In this document: piece after piece, positions 8,883-19,889 of the stretch
How positions within the stretch are numbered: the stretch's first letter is position 1
How the letters are laid out: every line of letters starts with the position of its first letter
NCBI GenBank assembly: GCA_018136815.1
Contig: CM030933.1
Coordinates: forward strand, 4,060,106-4,124,105
Reading direction: 5' to 3'
Length of the DNA stretch: 64,000 nt
From: Isochrysis galbana
Lineage: Eukaryota; Haptophyta; Isochrysidales; Isochrysidaceae
Made by a program: the position numbers and the translations under genes
The notes under the pieces: model-generated
Seen by the model: only the letters and a program-made list of their open reading frames with translations
Database searches by the model: none
Told to the model about the DNA's origin: nothing

Positions 8883-10832
8883 GGCATTATTCGCAAGTCT
8901 AACTCTCCCTGGGCTTCTCGAGTGGTGTTAGTTGGCAAGAAGGATGGTTCTGTCCGTTTCTGCGTTGACTACCGCGACACTAACTCGAAACTCCGCATCT
9001 CCGATAGTCCGTTGCCTCTCACGGTCGAAGCCATCGACCGCCTGTCTCGCGGCCAGGGATCTCGAGATTCTCTTTTCCTGTGCATGCTCGACTTGGCCTC
9101 CGGCTTTTGGTGCCTACCCATCAAAGAGGAGGATAAGCCCATCACGGCCTTTTGCACCCATCGCCAAAAATATGAGTTCAACTACTTGCCGTTCGGCGTG
9201 CAGTCTGGTCCTTCCTACATGTGCCGCCTCATGGACGCTGTGCTTCAAGGCCTAGCCTGGGAAGTCTGCATGCCCTACCTGGACGACATCGGAATCTGGT
9301 CTACAGGCACCGGTGACACCCTCGACGCTCGCGTAGATGCCTCCTTCCACCAAATGCTCCACCGCCTCGACCTCGTGCTCGAGCGTCTCCGTTGGGCCAG
9401 CCTCACGTGCAAGGCGTCCAAATGTGTCCTCTTTGCTATTAAGGGAGAGTACCTGGGCCACGTCGTTTCCCGCCGCGGCCTAGAAATGGACCCCAAGAAG
9501 ATCGAGGTCGTACGTGCCATCAACCCGCGCGACATCAACTCCCTCGAGAAAGTCCGCTCGTTCCTCGGTCTGTGCTCGTACTATCGTCGTTTTATCAAAG
9601 GCTTTTCGCATCTCGCCGCCCCTCTTACGGACCTAACCCGTACTGGCGTAGACGTGGCTGTGGTCTCCCAAACCCCGGAGTGCCAGCGCGCTGTCCAGCG
9701 CCTCATTGAGCTTATTACATCGGCGCCGGTGTTGGCCGCGCCGCGCCAGGATAAAGAATTCATCGTCAAGACCGACGCCGCGAGCACCCTCGGCATTGGC
9801 GGCGTGCTTTCCCAGATTGATGATCATGGTCACGAACATGTTGTGGCGTATTATGGCCGTCGGCTGACTGCTGCCGAGCGACACTGGAGCACCACCGAGG
9901 TGGAGCTACTCGCCGCTCTCGAGAGCATCCGTAATTGGCGCCCTTACCTCTGGGGCCGCCATTTTCGGCTTGTTATAGACCACCAAGCTCTACGTTGGCT
10001 ACATACGATGAAGGACACCGTCCAAGGAGGACCAGCATCACGCTTAATGCGCTGGGCTCTCAAATTGGCCGAGTATCGCTTCACAGTCGAACACAAACCT
10101 GGTGCTAACCATGGCGACGCCGACGCGGTTTCCCGTCTCGTCGCGGCTAACGAAGAGACGCCGGTGACGTCTCCCTCTAAACAGGGGGGTGGTCAGCTAG
10201 TCGCTGCCGTCGATCCGCGCCCTCGCACAACAACCGCTTCCAGCCTTCAGAGTCAGGAGCGTCGAGCCAGACAGGCCTCTACGACCAAGGACTCTATCAA
10301 CCTCTCCTACCTCAACACCGGCACGCCCACGGCCACGGTGTTACGGCAAGCTCAACAAGAAGATGAGGACTGCCACGCACTCATCCTCACTCTTTCCGAT
10401 GCTCCGCCTCCTCTCGACTTCGACTACCGCCGCTTAAGCTGGCTGGCTAAGGAGTCGAAGCGATGCCTGCTCCAGTCCGGCCTCCTTTATCGTCGGGTCC
10501 CGACGAGAGACGGCGGGGAACGTTTATGCTTATACGTGCCGAAGTCCATGCGCAACGCCTACCTCGAGGCCTTTCATGATCACCTGTGTCACCTCGGTGA
10601 TAGTCGCATGGCACGCCTGGTATGCTTTCACAGCTTCGCTCTCGACCCCTTGGTACCGCTCCGACGCGCTACCGCCCGAGGCCCTTTGGACATCGCCCTT
10701 TGTTCGCTGCCGCTCCGAGGCCCTCGTTCGGATGCCGTCATCGCTCCGCTCTCTAGTGGACTTGGTTGTCACCTCCGGCGAGTTCTGACCGTCTCGCCCT
10801 CGTTTCGTTGGTTCTACACTCGTTTTCTTTAT
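8883..10832 (+). pseudogene. Ty3/gypsy-type pol fragment: reverse transcriptase, RNase H, integrase zinc finger
   Basis: The frame begins abruptly at GIIRKSNSPWASRVVLVGKK, the usual start of the reverse transcriptase core. It continues through CMLDLASGFWCLPI, LPFGVQSGP, the catalytic YLDDIGIW, GHVVSRRGLEMDPKKIEVV and FLGLCSYYRRFIKGF. RNase H follows, with VKTDAASTLGIGGVLSQ, VELLAALESI and DHQALRWLH. An H2C2-like integrase start with HDHLCHLGDSRMARLV comes last, and then homology fades. Gag, protease and the integrase core are missing, so it cannot be autonomous. The frame reads through into the LTR candidate at 10836 without a stop. The open pol suggests a fairly recent insertion. Confidence 0.9.
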
Positions 10833-10835
10833 CTC

Positions 10836-11552
10836 TGCCGCTCCTCCGCGGTCGCCGAATTTCCCCCCCGCGGTCGCCGAATTTCCCCCCCGCGGTCGCC
10901 GAATTTTTCCCCCGCGGTAGCCGAACGGTTTCCCCGCGTGGAACTCTCTTGCCGTCTATCCGCGAGCCCTCGTCTTCCCCACGGAACACTTGCAAAGCAC
11001 TGACTTGACTCTTCCAAGCGTTTGTAATAGGGCCAGCCGTGTAATAGTTGGGCGTCGCCACACCGCCTAAACCCTCAGGTAAAACTCTCGTAAAAGAGAG
11101 AAGAGAGGGGACTATTATACTGAATCCTGCGGTCTTGCGGACTGCCGTGCCGACCGCCGATTCTTCACCTCCCAGTCCGGACGGGTGTGGCTCACCTTAA
11201 TTGCTTATTTGCCTTGTCTTTGCTTTCTGTCCCCATCTGTTTCGCTCACCTCTACCTCGCGAGGACGCTCGATTCTAGCAGGGGGGTGTCGCATCCGCGA
11301 TCGACTTCCGACCTTAGGCGTCTTCGAGCCCAGTCGTTCTTGTTGCCGCGGGGTTTCACTCGTAACTTGTAGAACTCTGCACTCGTAACTCGCCCCTCGC
11401 TCCTTGCCGTTGCGCCCCGTTTCGCTCCTTTGCACCTTGGGCCTTGCTCTGCCTTTGGTCCCTCCTTGCTGTCGTTCCCCCGCGCTCGTTCTCGCTCTCG
11501 TCGTAGGTGTTCGTCGTTGCGGACCTTTCCCCCGCGCGAAGCCTACCCTCTC
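10836..11552 (+). mobile_element. LTR candidate of the Ty3-like element (copy 1)
   Basis: This block matches 22507-23248 at high identity. Both copies switch from unrelated upstream sequence (pol here, gag-like there) within a few bases of TGCCGCTCCTCC, so a TG-starting LTR boundary is likely. It begins with four tandem units of about 22 bp. Later landmarks are AACTCTCGTAAAAGAGAGAA and GAATCCTGCGGTCTTGCGG. Identity to the second copy stops at 11552, where another repeat is joined. The 3' end of the LTR is not defined. Confidence 0.6.
10848..10940 (+). repeat. 22-bp tandem repeats at the LTR start
   Basis: The unit CCGCGGTCGCCGAATTTCCC(CC) is repeated about four times, the last units diverged. 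The same array, one unit different in detail, starts the block at 22507. This looks like a U3-type enhancer array, which is inference. Confidence 0.7.
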
Positions 11553-11553
11553 T

Positions 11554-11620
11554 ATTTGATCGCTCAATTCGACTGATGTCCCACTATTGACGGAACGACA
11601 CCTAACCTCCAATCCGTCAA
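11554..11620. repeat. 50-bp segment shared in inverted orientation with 21209-21258
   Basis: ATTTGATCGCTCAATTCGAC and the next 30 bases recur as their reverse complement at 21209-21258 with one visible mismatch. The following 17 bases (11604-11620) match 23796-23812 in the gag-leader-like part of the second LTR block. The junctions suggest rearranged pieces of one element family. Confidence 0.6.
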
Positions 11621-12875
11621 GAACTCTACTCCCATCACAATTACCTCTAGGTATGAATATGAATGCAAGTCACAATAACTTGAACGAATACGGATATTGC
11701 TGACACCCCACAACGCCCCTTCAACCCTATTAGTATTACTACAACATAGTTCGTACAGGTTGCTGCCCTACACCACGACCACGGCCGTGGTGCATCACAC
11801 ACAACCCCTGCAGACCCGTCGCAGACGTTGGCACATGGCACATGGCCACACCTTGGGGCTTGCAGGGACTTGCAGGCGGTGAACGGGTGAGCAAAGGGCT
11901 GCTGACTGGGGCGGTTGGTTGCGGAGGAGCGAACGTTGAAACTTGCTGAAGTTGGTCGCCCCGTCATCCCTCCGCTTCACTTAACGCTGGCGGGGGGCAG
12001 GAACGCAGCTGTGGTGCAGGCAGCGAGCGGGCGGTCACGCACGTGGCGGTAGGGGCGGCGATGGGCCAGGGAGGAGGGCAAGGCTGGTGGCAGGGTTGGG
12101 GGCGGATGAGGCGGGCGGCGGTCGCGGGTGGATGGACTAGGATGGGCGGGTGACTGAGCCCGCTACGACGCGGTCGCTGCACTCCCACCACGCCGGCCTC
12201 GCACAGCTGCTGCCCGGCCTTAGTGAGTGTGCCAGTCGGGGCACCGCTCCGATAGGCTTCACTCTGCCGGTCGCAAGTTGCGGGGAGCGCAGTGGCTGTG
12301 GGGGCCCTCTGCCTCCAGGCGGAGGCGGGTGGGCGAGCGAGACAGCGACCGTGGGTGGGCACGGAAGGGGGGTGGTTGGTGTGAAGGAAGGGGTTGGGGG
12401 ATCGAGAGTTGGCGACGTGCACCAGCAGCGGTGGGGAGGGGCGAGGCTGCGGCTGGCGGCAGGGGCGGGGCGGACGGCGGGGCGCGGCTCTGGCGGAGGC
12501 GGAGAGGGAGCCGTGATATAACTCAGCTCTCGCGGGATCGGTGACCCCGCAAAGATCACTGACGCCTCTGTCATATAATGAACACTAGATGTTTTCTAAT
12601 GAATGTGCAGCATCAAATTTGGGATATGAACTGTTCGACTGCTTTGTGCATCAACCACACCTTCAACGTCGTTTATGAGGGTTGTATGGCTGTCACAGTA
12701 TGTCGGGGGATGCCCTCCGGCCGCCCCCCACCACTGAGCTGCTGCGGAGCCGGTGGTGACGAACCATGACAAAAAATAGAGGCTGCAGCACCAAAATAAG
12801 TGCTTCGGCAGTAAGGAGTTAAAATATAGCCACGGCTGGACCGTCCGCTCCTCGCGCTGCCTCTCCCCTTCTCGC
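11621..12875. other. Intergenic region upstream of the ferredoxin-like gene
   Basis: No domain is recognised in any frame. From 11980 to 12520 it is very GC-rich, with spurious open frames on both strands. The last 300 bases are less GC-rich and probably contain the promoter and 5' UTR of the gene starting at 12876. Confidence 0.4.
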
Positions 12876-14899
12876 ATGGGGCTCGCCATCCTTCTGATCT
12901 CCCTCCCAGGTCTGTTCTGCCCGGCTCCTGGCAGCCTAGCGGGGAGGCAGCGGGTGTGCATCACGCCGCGGATGCTCGATGACGACGCCGCGCGGTGGTA
13001 CGCCGAGCAGTACGGGCTGACCTCACAGCCAGCTGCACCGAGCAGCGGCACGGCTGAGCTGGCTGCTATGCCCTGGTCGACACCGGTGGGCGAGGGGATC
13101 GAGCTAGCGTTCGCGGTCGACACCAGCCTCGCTGTAGAGCAGCTTGAGCAACTCCGCCGCTCCCAGCCTGCCGCCAACCTGCGCGAGTGTGAGCTCGAGA
13201 TGGTGGAGAACGAGGAGTACATCCAGGTGAGGGGAGAGGGGAATCAGGGAGTGAAAGGGTGAATAGGAGGAGGGTGCACCATTCGAACGTCTTGCCCGAT
13301 ACCACTTGTCGCCTCGTCGATGATGCTGGCCGTCAGCTTCACCTATGGAGTGGCGGTGGCTTGTCTTCTGCAGCACATCTCCCCAATCGCATCCCTATGA
13401 ATGTTAGTCGCGCGATGGGCTCATTGGTGCAGTGGATTCTTCCGAGCTGCTCCGCCAAGATGAAAGTCACATGCTCTGGCCACTTGAGCTCGATAAGGCG
13501 CCCAACGCGAAGAGTATGCTCTTTATCGACGAGATCACTTGCGTCGGCTGCACCTTCTGCACTTCCGTGGCGCGCAACACGTTCTTGATGACATCACAGG
13601 TACGTGAAAGCCGCAGCACCATTAGTCGTGAAACCGGATAGGGGGGGGGGGGGTGCGTCCCACGTTCCCATATTTATGGGCGCAACGATAGCTCGTCCAA
13701 ATTTTTGCTCATAGTCATCCAACACCTTGCCCTTGCCTCGCATCGGTTTGCAGGTGTCGAGTGTAGACCCTGCAAATGATTATGGGACCGCACGAGTTGT
13801 GCAGCAAGGCAACGACCATCCAGACGTTATAAAAGAAGCTATTGCGGTGAGTTCCAGGCCATGCCTTTCATGTTTCCCGGGAGGGTGGAGCCTGAAAGCC
13901 TCCGGACCTCTGAGTTGTGCATCAACAACGTTTCATTTTGTTTTTTGGGTCGTTTATTGTGGCCCTTCTCTCGTGCGCGCACCGCACATAGCATCAACAT
14001 CAGACTCTTGGCCCGAGTCCCATCATTACCCTTATGCATGCGCGTAACATAGACGTGTCCTGTCGACTGTATCCATTACTGCACTCGGGAGGAATTGCAT
14101 CTGCTCGAGGCACACCGAGCATTGTACATGAACGAGCTGCTTGCAAAGTTTCAAGGATGTTCGTCGCTAGCCGGTGCGGTGGCAGACCGAGCAAATCCCA
14201 AATCCCACGTCGTGACATGCAAACCCTTGAGACACTATCGTGGAGCCTCAAGGCACGCATCTCGTATCTATACACCTCACGTACACCTCATGTGGTGTGT
14301 GAATTAACTTGCTTGCAGGCGACTCCGGCGGCTCTCTTGCTGCTCCACATTGGCGGGACCCACTGATTCACAAGGGATGGATGAAAGGCGACGCCTATGT
14401 GAAGACATCTCGCCTTCGGATGACTGACCCGATGGTGCGTTCCTGCCATGAGCTTACGTGTCATGGGCGGTTCAATCTGTAATATGCTATGGGATCGTAA
14501 CTTGACTGAGTAAATGAGGTGACGTTGTGGGCCAAGCCGGCGAACCCCATACGCGTGAATGAAAACCATCGCCGTGGACTCTTTACGTGGAATCCAAATC
14601 GCCCGTCTAAGGCCAGCCTGTCCGGCTTCGTGCTAGTCTGTCTCAAGCGGACGTGAAAACCCCCCCAAGCCTTCCCTCTCTTTTTCTGGGCCTGTCTAGT
14701 GCTTGCATTTGAGCTCATTGTTGACCCTTTCACTGAGAGCCATCGCAATTCTAATGTTTTTGTCCTCCGGGCGGCCGCCCAAAAATCTCAGGTGCGCGAC
14801 CGAGAATTTTATGACCCTTCTCGAGTAGTAAGGACGACTACTCGCGCACAAGCTGAGGGGGCAGGCGATGGCCATGGCGATGAGTCGCTCGACTCTTGA
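12876..14899 (+). CDS. 4Fe-4S ferredoxin-like protein with plastid-type leader (multi-exon)
   Basis: Exons read from GT-AG junctions are 12876-13226, 13408-13599, 13754-13846, 14053-14158 and 14319-14434, with 14714 onward as a tentative last exon. The protein starts MGLAILLISLPGLFC, a signal-peptide-like leader. Residues about 155-215 form a one-cluster ferredoxin domain: FIDEITCVGCTFC (C-x2-C-x2-C), then GTARVVQQGNDHPDVIKEAI and TCPVDCIHYC with the fourth Cys before Pro. After it come EAHRALYMNELLAKF and PHWRDPLIHKGWMKGDAYVK. Similar ferredoxin domains occur in plastid proteins, sometimes with a DnaJ domain, which I do not see here. The role is likely plastid electron transfer or redox chaperoning. 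The exon 4 donor (GGAT/GTTCGT) is weak, the exon 2 acceptor was chosen to hold the frame, and the 3' end is unsure. Confidence 0.75.
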
Positions 14900-15551
14900 T
14901 GTCGACCATGACAAAATGAACTTCCCTAACATCCCGTTTACTCCTCCAAAGCCTACCTCAATGCATTCGAAGAGGGCGAAGTCGCTCGCTAACTACTGAA
15001 TGCCAAGCTACGTCAGCGAGCCCGGATTAGATCATGAACGATATAAGCGACAGTGTTCGTGACGGAAGAAGCCCAGATCGTTTTCGAATTGTCGTTGAGA
15101 TGCATCGCCATTGAGTAGAGATTGATGACGGCGCACGCTATGTTTATGGCGGCAACGGAAGCTCGTGGCGTTCAGTTGGTGTCTGCACGCGGCAATTAAT
15201 CCATAACGAATACATTGATTGGTGTCTCATTCTGAACGTGCTCCGTTCCACACACTTTCTCATCCCTCGCTGAAGTAGAGCCGACAGCCATCTTAATCTT
15301 TCGGGACCACCGAACGAGAAGCTGACCGAAAGACGCGAAAGAGGAGGGGAGTGGTAGTGGCAGTGTAGACAAACGGGGGCACGAGGACTAGGGCTATGGT
15401 GCGTTGTACTCAAACTCAAGTATACTCCATTTCAATTATCAAGGGCAAGGTAAGTATTCATTAGCTCGCTCGTTAGGGGGGCCACCACCCCCTAGCCCCC
15501 TAGTGTTAGCGTGCGCTACATCTTGCATCGTAGCACAGGATAGCAGCTTTA
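14900..15551. other. Intergenic, no supported gene
   Basis: I see no coding evidence. The right boundary is the end of a LINE 3' UTR copy lying on the minus strand. Confidence 0.4.
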
Positions 15552-15910
15552 AATTTCTTAATAGTCTCACCGCACACGCGGCCGTGGACCCTCTTCTTTC
15601 TACTCACGCAGCAAAACTTTCTACACCCCCACTCTCCCGGCCCTTTCCCCCCCCGCCATCAGGCGACTCCCTCCGTGCACTACTAGGGGGATAGGGGAAA
15701 AGGGCTTAGATATGGTCGGTGGCCCGCGCCCCCCCCCCACCCCCCCCGGTGATCCATTCCCCCCTTCCTCCTATGCCTACCGGGCTGGCGGCGTCCTCAG
15801 TCCCGACTGACTTCTCCTGTGAACAGGTGCGGGACTTACATATTTTTCGGTGGTCGGAGCCCTCGCTCCGCCCACCCCCTTCTCCGCCCTCTCTCTCCCT
15901 CTCCTGCAGG
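15552..15910 (-). mobile_element. LINE 3' UTR copy, minus orientation
   Basis: Close copy of the blocks at 5040-5385 and 30902-31204, including the ACTACTAGGGGGATAGGGG core and the GTGCGGGACTTACATATTTT stretch. By homology the 3' end is at 15552. It is followed on the plus strand by LINE coding sequence in the opposite sense, as expected for an insertion whose 5' part was inverted. Confidence 0.7.
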
Positions 15911-16717
15911 GCCGCGTCAGACCACCTTCACCTTCCCGTCCTTGCCCTTTTTGAAACGCCGGGATATAAACAGGGAAGAATCTTCGACAAGCCAATTGAC
16001 CTAGGCATAATACACGAAAAAGGAGCGCTGCAGACGGTAGAACTGCTACTGCAGACCGCCAGCCGGAAGATCGGCGAGGGGGAAGACATAGAGTCCGTAT
16101 GGGCCGCCACAAAAGACAACATAGCCACATTCCTTAGAGAAGAGACATCGGCGAGACTCAAACCTACTATACAATCCGAGTTGGAGCTCAAAGCCGTGAG
16201 GCTTAACATCCGTCTTGCGAGACAAGGACCGAACGAGAGACTCACGGCGGAGCTCGCGGAAACACAAACAAAGCTAGCGGAGGAGAGGGGAAGAGTCCCG
16301 CTCAAGAATCTCCCGCTCTACCGGCAGCTCCGCCGAGAGGACTTACACTCAAAAGAATTTTTTGCGCAACTGAAGTCCCGCAAATGGAAAGCAAGTGTTG
16401 CGGAGCTATACCGCACGGGAACATGGGACTCTCCCATACACTCACAGCACGACACGGTCACCACGGACAAAGAAATACGGAGGGAATTTCGCAAATACTA
16501 TGTTTGGCTATACTCCCCCAAAAGCGCCCAGCGCATACCCCAACTGGAGGCGACCCTAGCCGATCGACCGCTGAGTGATCTAGATCGTCGCCGGCTAGAG
16601 GGCGCCATAGATATAGAAGAAACTAAACGAGCTATAAGAAGCATCGGATCGGGAAAAAGTGCGGGCCCGGATGGGCTGCCGGCGGAAATCTATAAGGCGC
16701 ACGAAAAAATAGCGGCG
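15911..16717 (+). pseudogene. LINE ORF2 fragment: endonuclease-RT linker and start of RT
   Basis: The frame encodes the region between endonuclease and reverse transcriptase: LKNLPLYRQLRREDLHSKEF, KEIRREFRKYYVWLYSPKSA, then the RT entry motif GKSAGPDGLPAEIYKAHEKI. It is the same region as the minus-strand relic at 490-888, with about two thirds visible identity. At 16717/16718 the frame passes directly into a DIRS-like reverse transcriptase, so the long open frame across the junction is an accident of fusion. Confidence 0.75.
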
Positions 16718-17645
16718 TGCCGCTTCGAATCCCTCGGCAGGCTTCGCCGGCTCGCCCGCCGTCACGACTTCATGTTCTCTGTAGACCTGACGGACGCTTA
16801 TCACCATCTCTCGATCCGCCCGTCGGACCGTCGTTACTTCACGTTCGCCCTGGCCACCCCGTCAGGCACTCAATACTTCAGCACTTTAGCCGTCAATTTT
16901 GGCTGGACCCTTTCTCCCTAGGCCCTGGGTGTCACCCATGGGTGTTCACGGCGTTCATGAAGCCCGTAGTCGCGCACACCCGCAGCTCGTCTCAAGGCTA
17001 CGACCTCGCCCACCTACGCTCGAGCGCCGCCTCGCCGCCGCCGGCGGCGGGCACCCGCACCTGCTGCCATGGCCATGGCCATGGCTCGACGACTTCGCCT
17101 TCTTCGTCCGTGGCGCCCCGGTCTCATCGCCGGACTTCCAACCCGCACTCGTTCGAGCGCGCGCCAAGCGCGACGCAGTCTTCGCCCTGCTCGCCTCCCT
17201 GGGGCTCCGTGTGGCGCCGCACAAAGGGCAGCACGAACCGTCGCAGCCGCAGCGACTCGAGGATCACCTGGGCTGCTGCTGTCTGCTGTATCGACGTATC
17301 GACTCCGCCCGCGGCTTGTTGCTCCTCCTTCCTTACCCCGCGCCGCGAGTCCAAGCTGGCATCGACGGCGAGAGCACTTCTCGCTTCCGCCGGTTCACAC
17401 CGCCGCCTAGTTCCCAAGTTACGCTTGGGCTTGGCTTCCTTCGTTGGGCTCGCGCAGGCCAGCGGCCAGCTCGCCAGCTCCTTGGCCATTCCGCTGGCAC
17501 GCTTCAAACTGCGCGAGCTGTACGACTGTCTCGCCAGCCGCCGTTCGTGGCGGTCTTCCACCCAAGTCAGACTCTCTCGGCACGCACTTGACGAGCTAGC
17601 CTGGTGGATCACTCTGCGCCTTGCTCGGGGGTTTGTTAATTGTTA
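16718..17645 (+). pseudogene. Decayed DIRS-like (tyrosine-recombinase) retrotransposon RT-RNase H
   Basis: At least three frameshifts are needed to follow the homology. Motifs in order are FMFSVDLTDAYHHLSIRPSD and RYFTFALATPSGTQYF, then (other frame) HPWVFTAFMKPVV, then WPWLDDFAFFVRGA with the catalytic DD and AVFALLASLGLRVAPHKGQ. Last come SLAIPLARFKLRELYDCLAS and VRLSRHALDELAWW, the RNase H end. SVDLTDAYHH and LSRHALDELAWW are characteristic of DIRS/PAT elements rather than Ty3. No recombinase is seen, and the relic ends at TAA near 17645. Confidence 0.75.
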
Positions 17646-17703
17646 AGATCTTTTAGGTATAAGTAAGATGTTTTTTATTTTAAGAGCGGAGAGTTCTATT
17701 TTG

Positions 17704-17722
17704 GCCAACGTAAAACGTTGGC
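17704..17722. promoter_or_regulatory. Perfect 8-bp hairpin just upstream of the RCC1 gene start
   Basis: GCCAACGT and ACGTTGGC flank a three-base AAA loop, 16 bases before the ATG at 17739. It could be a 5' UTR hairpin or a palindromic binding site. Its function is not known. Confidence 0.45.
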
Positions 17723-17738
17723 AAGGGAGCGCCGTGCG

Positions 17739-19889
17739 ATGGAACCTTGCAGCAGAACGGGCACTCCTGGCGACATCGTGACGGTACTTACCACTTGGGG
17801 AGATGGCTCACGAGGAGCTCTCGGTCACGGGACCCGGAATAATGAGATTCTTCCGCGCATTGTCACGTCCCTCTTGCCGCGCCGCCTGCATGCAGTCTCC
17901 TGCGGTGGTGGCGCCACCTTCGTCCAGGCTGTCGGCGGCGAAGTCTTTTCCTGCGGGAGCTCGTCCTACGGTCTTCTTGGCCAAGGCTCGAATGAGGGCG
18001 TGCTCTGCAGTCCACAGCCAGTGCGCAAATTCCAAGGACATGAGTTAATCTCCATAACATGCGGTGATAGACATGCTGCAGCAGTGGGTGCATTGGGAGA
18101 GTTTTTCATGTGGGGCGAGGGTGGTGATGGGCAACTTGGCTCTCTATCCGGGGAGCTCCCTCTGAACATCCCGCGTACTTCGAATGATGTGGTTGAGTGC
18201 GCGCGCGCAACTGCTGATGCCAAGGTGAGGTTCGGTATCTCTCATGCTGAGGCAGTGGACAACATAGAGGCAGCTTCCAAGGCTTTGGCTGTTGCCTGTG
18301 GCTCGTTCCACACTCTTGCCCTTGCGCAATCGGGCGCGGTCTACTCATGGGGTTTGGAAGGGTCTCCTCAATTAGGACAGGGAGAGAATACGCATGCTCC
18401 TGTCAAGCTTGCACAGCTCGCCAAGGGCCATGCAGCAGAGACATCAAGACCTAATAGAAAGTCCGATTCGGCCGTTGATGAGATGGTGACTTCAGACCCT
18501 ACCACAGTCGTACCAGGAGCGCCTGACAAAGATACCCCACATGTGACGTCTAGGCCTTCTGGAGCACCTGCGCGAGTGCCTGTCGTCCGTTCAGTGCGTT
18601 ACATTTCAGCAGGTGTGGGGCACTCCGCAGCACTGTCAGCTAAGGGGCGGTTGTGGATGTTTGGCGCAAATGGAGATGGACAACTCGGTATGGGATATGC
18701 AGGTGGGCACGAATTTCTTCCCAGGCGCGTGCCATCACTGATGTCCGTGAAGGTTGATGCAGTATCGTGCGGCGCCTTCTTCACTGCTCTTATAATTGAT
18801 GGTGGCGCGCTACTAACCTTTGGCGCCAATGAATGCGGCCAGCTTGGTCATGGCAGTAACCAACCCGAGGTTGAGCCTCGTCTAGTCCACACACTCAAAG
18901 GCAATCCGGTCTCAAAAATCGCGTGCGGAGCCTACCATCTTGCCGCACTCACGTCAGCCGGCACCTTGTATATGTGCGGGCGTAATGGGGATGGGGAACT
19001 CGGTCTGGGAGATATTCGTGGTTTGAACCAAACACTACCTCAGCAGCTACCTCTCTTTGGAGAGGCCGGCGTGGCAACTCTTTCGCTCTCTTGCGGCTCC
19101 TTCCACACTGCGGCAATCGTCAGACTGCACAGGGTGCGTCTCTCAGAACTATTGGGCAGACACTCTGCGGCGATGCTCGAAGCTCGAGCTTTCCCGTCTG
19201 CTCCTACAAAAACACTCGTGCAATTTATGGCGTCCCCCGAGCGGAGCTCTAAACGTCTTACTTCTTCAGCAATCATTGCCGCTCGGCGCTGCAACTACAG
19301 CCAGGCTTTTCGGCCTCTTGATACGGATCTTGTTCACCACGGCAGCGTCAGCCTAGAACAGTCAGTGGGCGGGGTGGAGCACAAGATGGAACCAAACCAA
19401 CGTGTACAAGAGCTCGACGCGGAGCTTGACAGATTGCATGACCGACTAACAAGACCACTTTGCGGCCGTGTAACTAGCGTTGCTCAGGCCTTCCGCATGG
19501 GGCGTTCTCAATCTCTGTTTGTGGCAGCAGCACGTGATCTTTCTTGCTCCACCGATAGCGCGAAGGGACGACGAACAAGCGAGCAGAGTGCACGCTCATT
19601 AGCTGGTAGATCGAATTCCACATCGCCGCTCCCTCGCATTCCTCGATCCGACCACAACGACTCATCCCACTCTTTCCCCATGACAAACGTGACATCAGAT
19701 TCGCCCTCCGCTTTACGTCGTAGAAGTCGCCAAGGCGGTCTACATGCCTCTGTTTCTCAGCCAGAATTGTCGACGACGAGGATGTACGGTTCATTCTGCC
19801 ACGTCTCATCGCAAGAGAGCGGACCAAGTAGCCCGATCACCACCATGCTAGTACGCCCCGCGCTACCCCGATCGCGTCGGGACGTTTGA
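17739..19889 (+). CDS. RCC1-repeat (seven-bladed propeller) protein
   Basis: A 716-residue protein whose first 470 residues hold RCC1 repeats. The blade motifs are GALGHG, GLLGQG, GQLGSL, PQLGQG, GQLGMG, GQLGHG and GELGLG, each followed by a conserved SCG or ACG with a serine- and histidine-rich stretch (SCGSFHTAA). Seven such motifs fit a full propeller. The family includes Ran exchange factors, UVR8-like photoreceptors and many scaffold proteins. Diagnostic catalytic or photoreceptor residues are not evident, so the client is unknown. Two low-complexity insertions occur, near residues 230-275 and in the last 240 residues. The tail is Ser/Arg-rich and probably disordered. ATG 17739 is the first true ATG in the frame. 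No intron is needed. Confidence 0.88.
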   Translation: MEPCSRTGTPGDIVTVLTTWGDGSRGALGHGTRNNEILPRIVTSLLPRRLHAVSCGGGATFVQAVGGEVFSCGSSSYGLLGQGSNEGVLCSPQPVRKFQGHELISITCGDRHAAAVGALGEFFMWGEGGDGQLGSLSGELPLNIPRTSNDVVECARATADAKVRFGISHAEAVDNIEAASKALAVACGSFHTLALAQSGAVYSWGLEGSPQLGQGENTHAPVKLAQLAKGHAAETSRPNRKSDSAVDEMVTSDPTTVVPGAPDKDTPHVTSRPSGAPARVPVVRSVRYISAGVGHSAALSAKGRLWMFGANGDGQLGMGYAGGHEFLPRRVPSLMSVKVDAVSCGAFFTALIIDGGALLTFGANECGQLGHGSNQPEVEPRLVHTLKGNPVSKIACGAYHLAALTSAGTLYMCGRNGDGELGLGDIRGLNQTLPQQLPLFGEAGVATLSLSCGSFHTAAIVRLHRVRLSELLGRHSAAMLEARAFPSAPTKTLVQFMASPERSSKRLTSSAIIAARRCNYSQAFRPLDTDLVHHGSVSLEQSVGGVEHKMEPNQRVQELDAELDRLHDRLTRPLCGRVTSVAQAFRMGRSQSLFVAAARDLSCSTDSAKGRRTSEQSARSLAGRSNSTSPLPRIPRSDHNDSSHSFPMTNVTSDSPSALRRRSRQGGLHASVSQPELSTTRMYGSFCHVSSQESGPSSPITTMLVRPALPRSRRDV

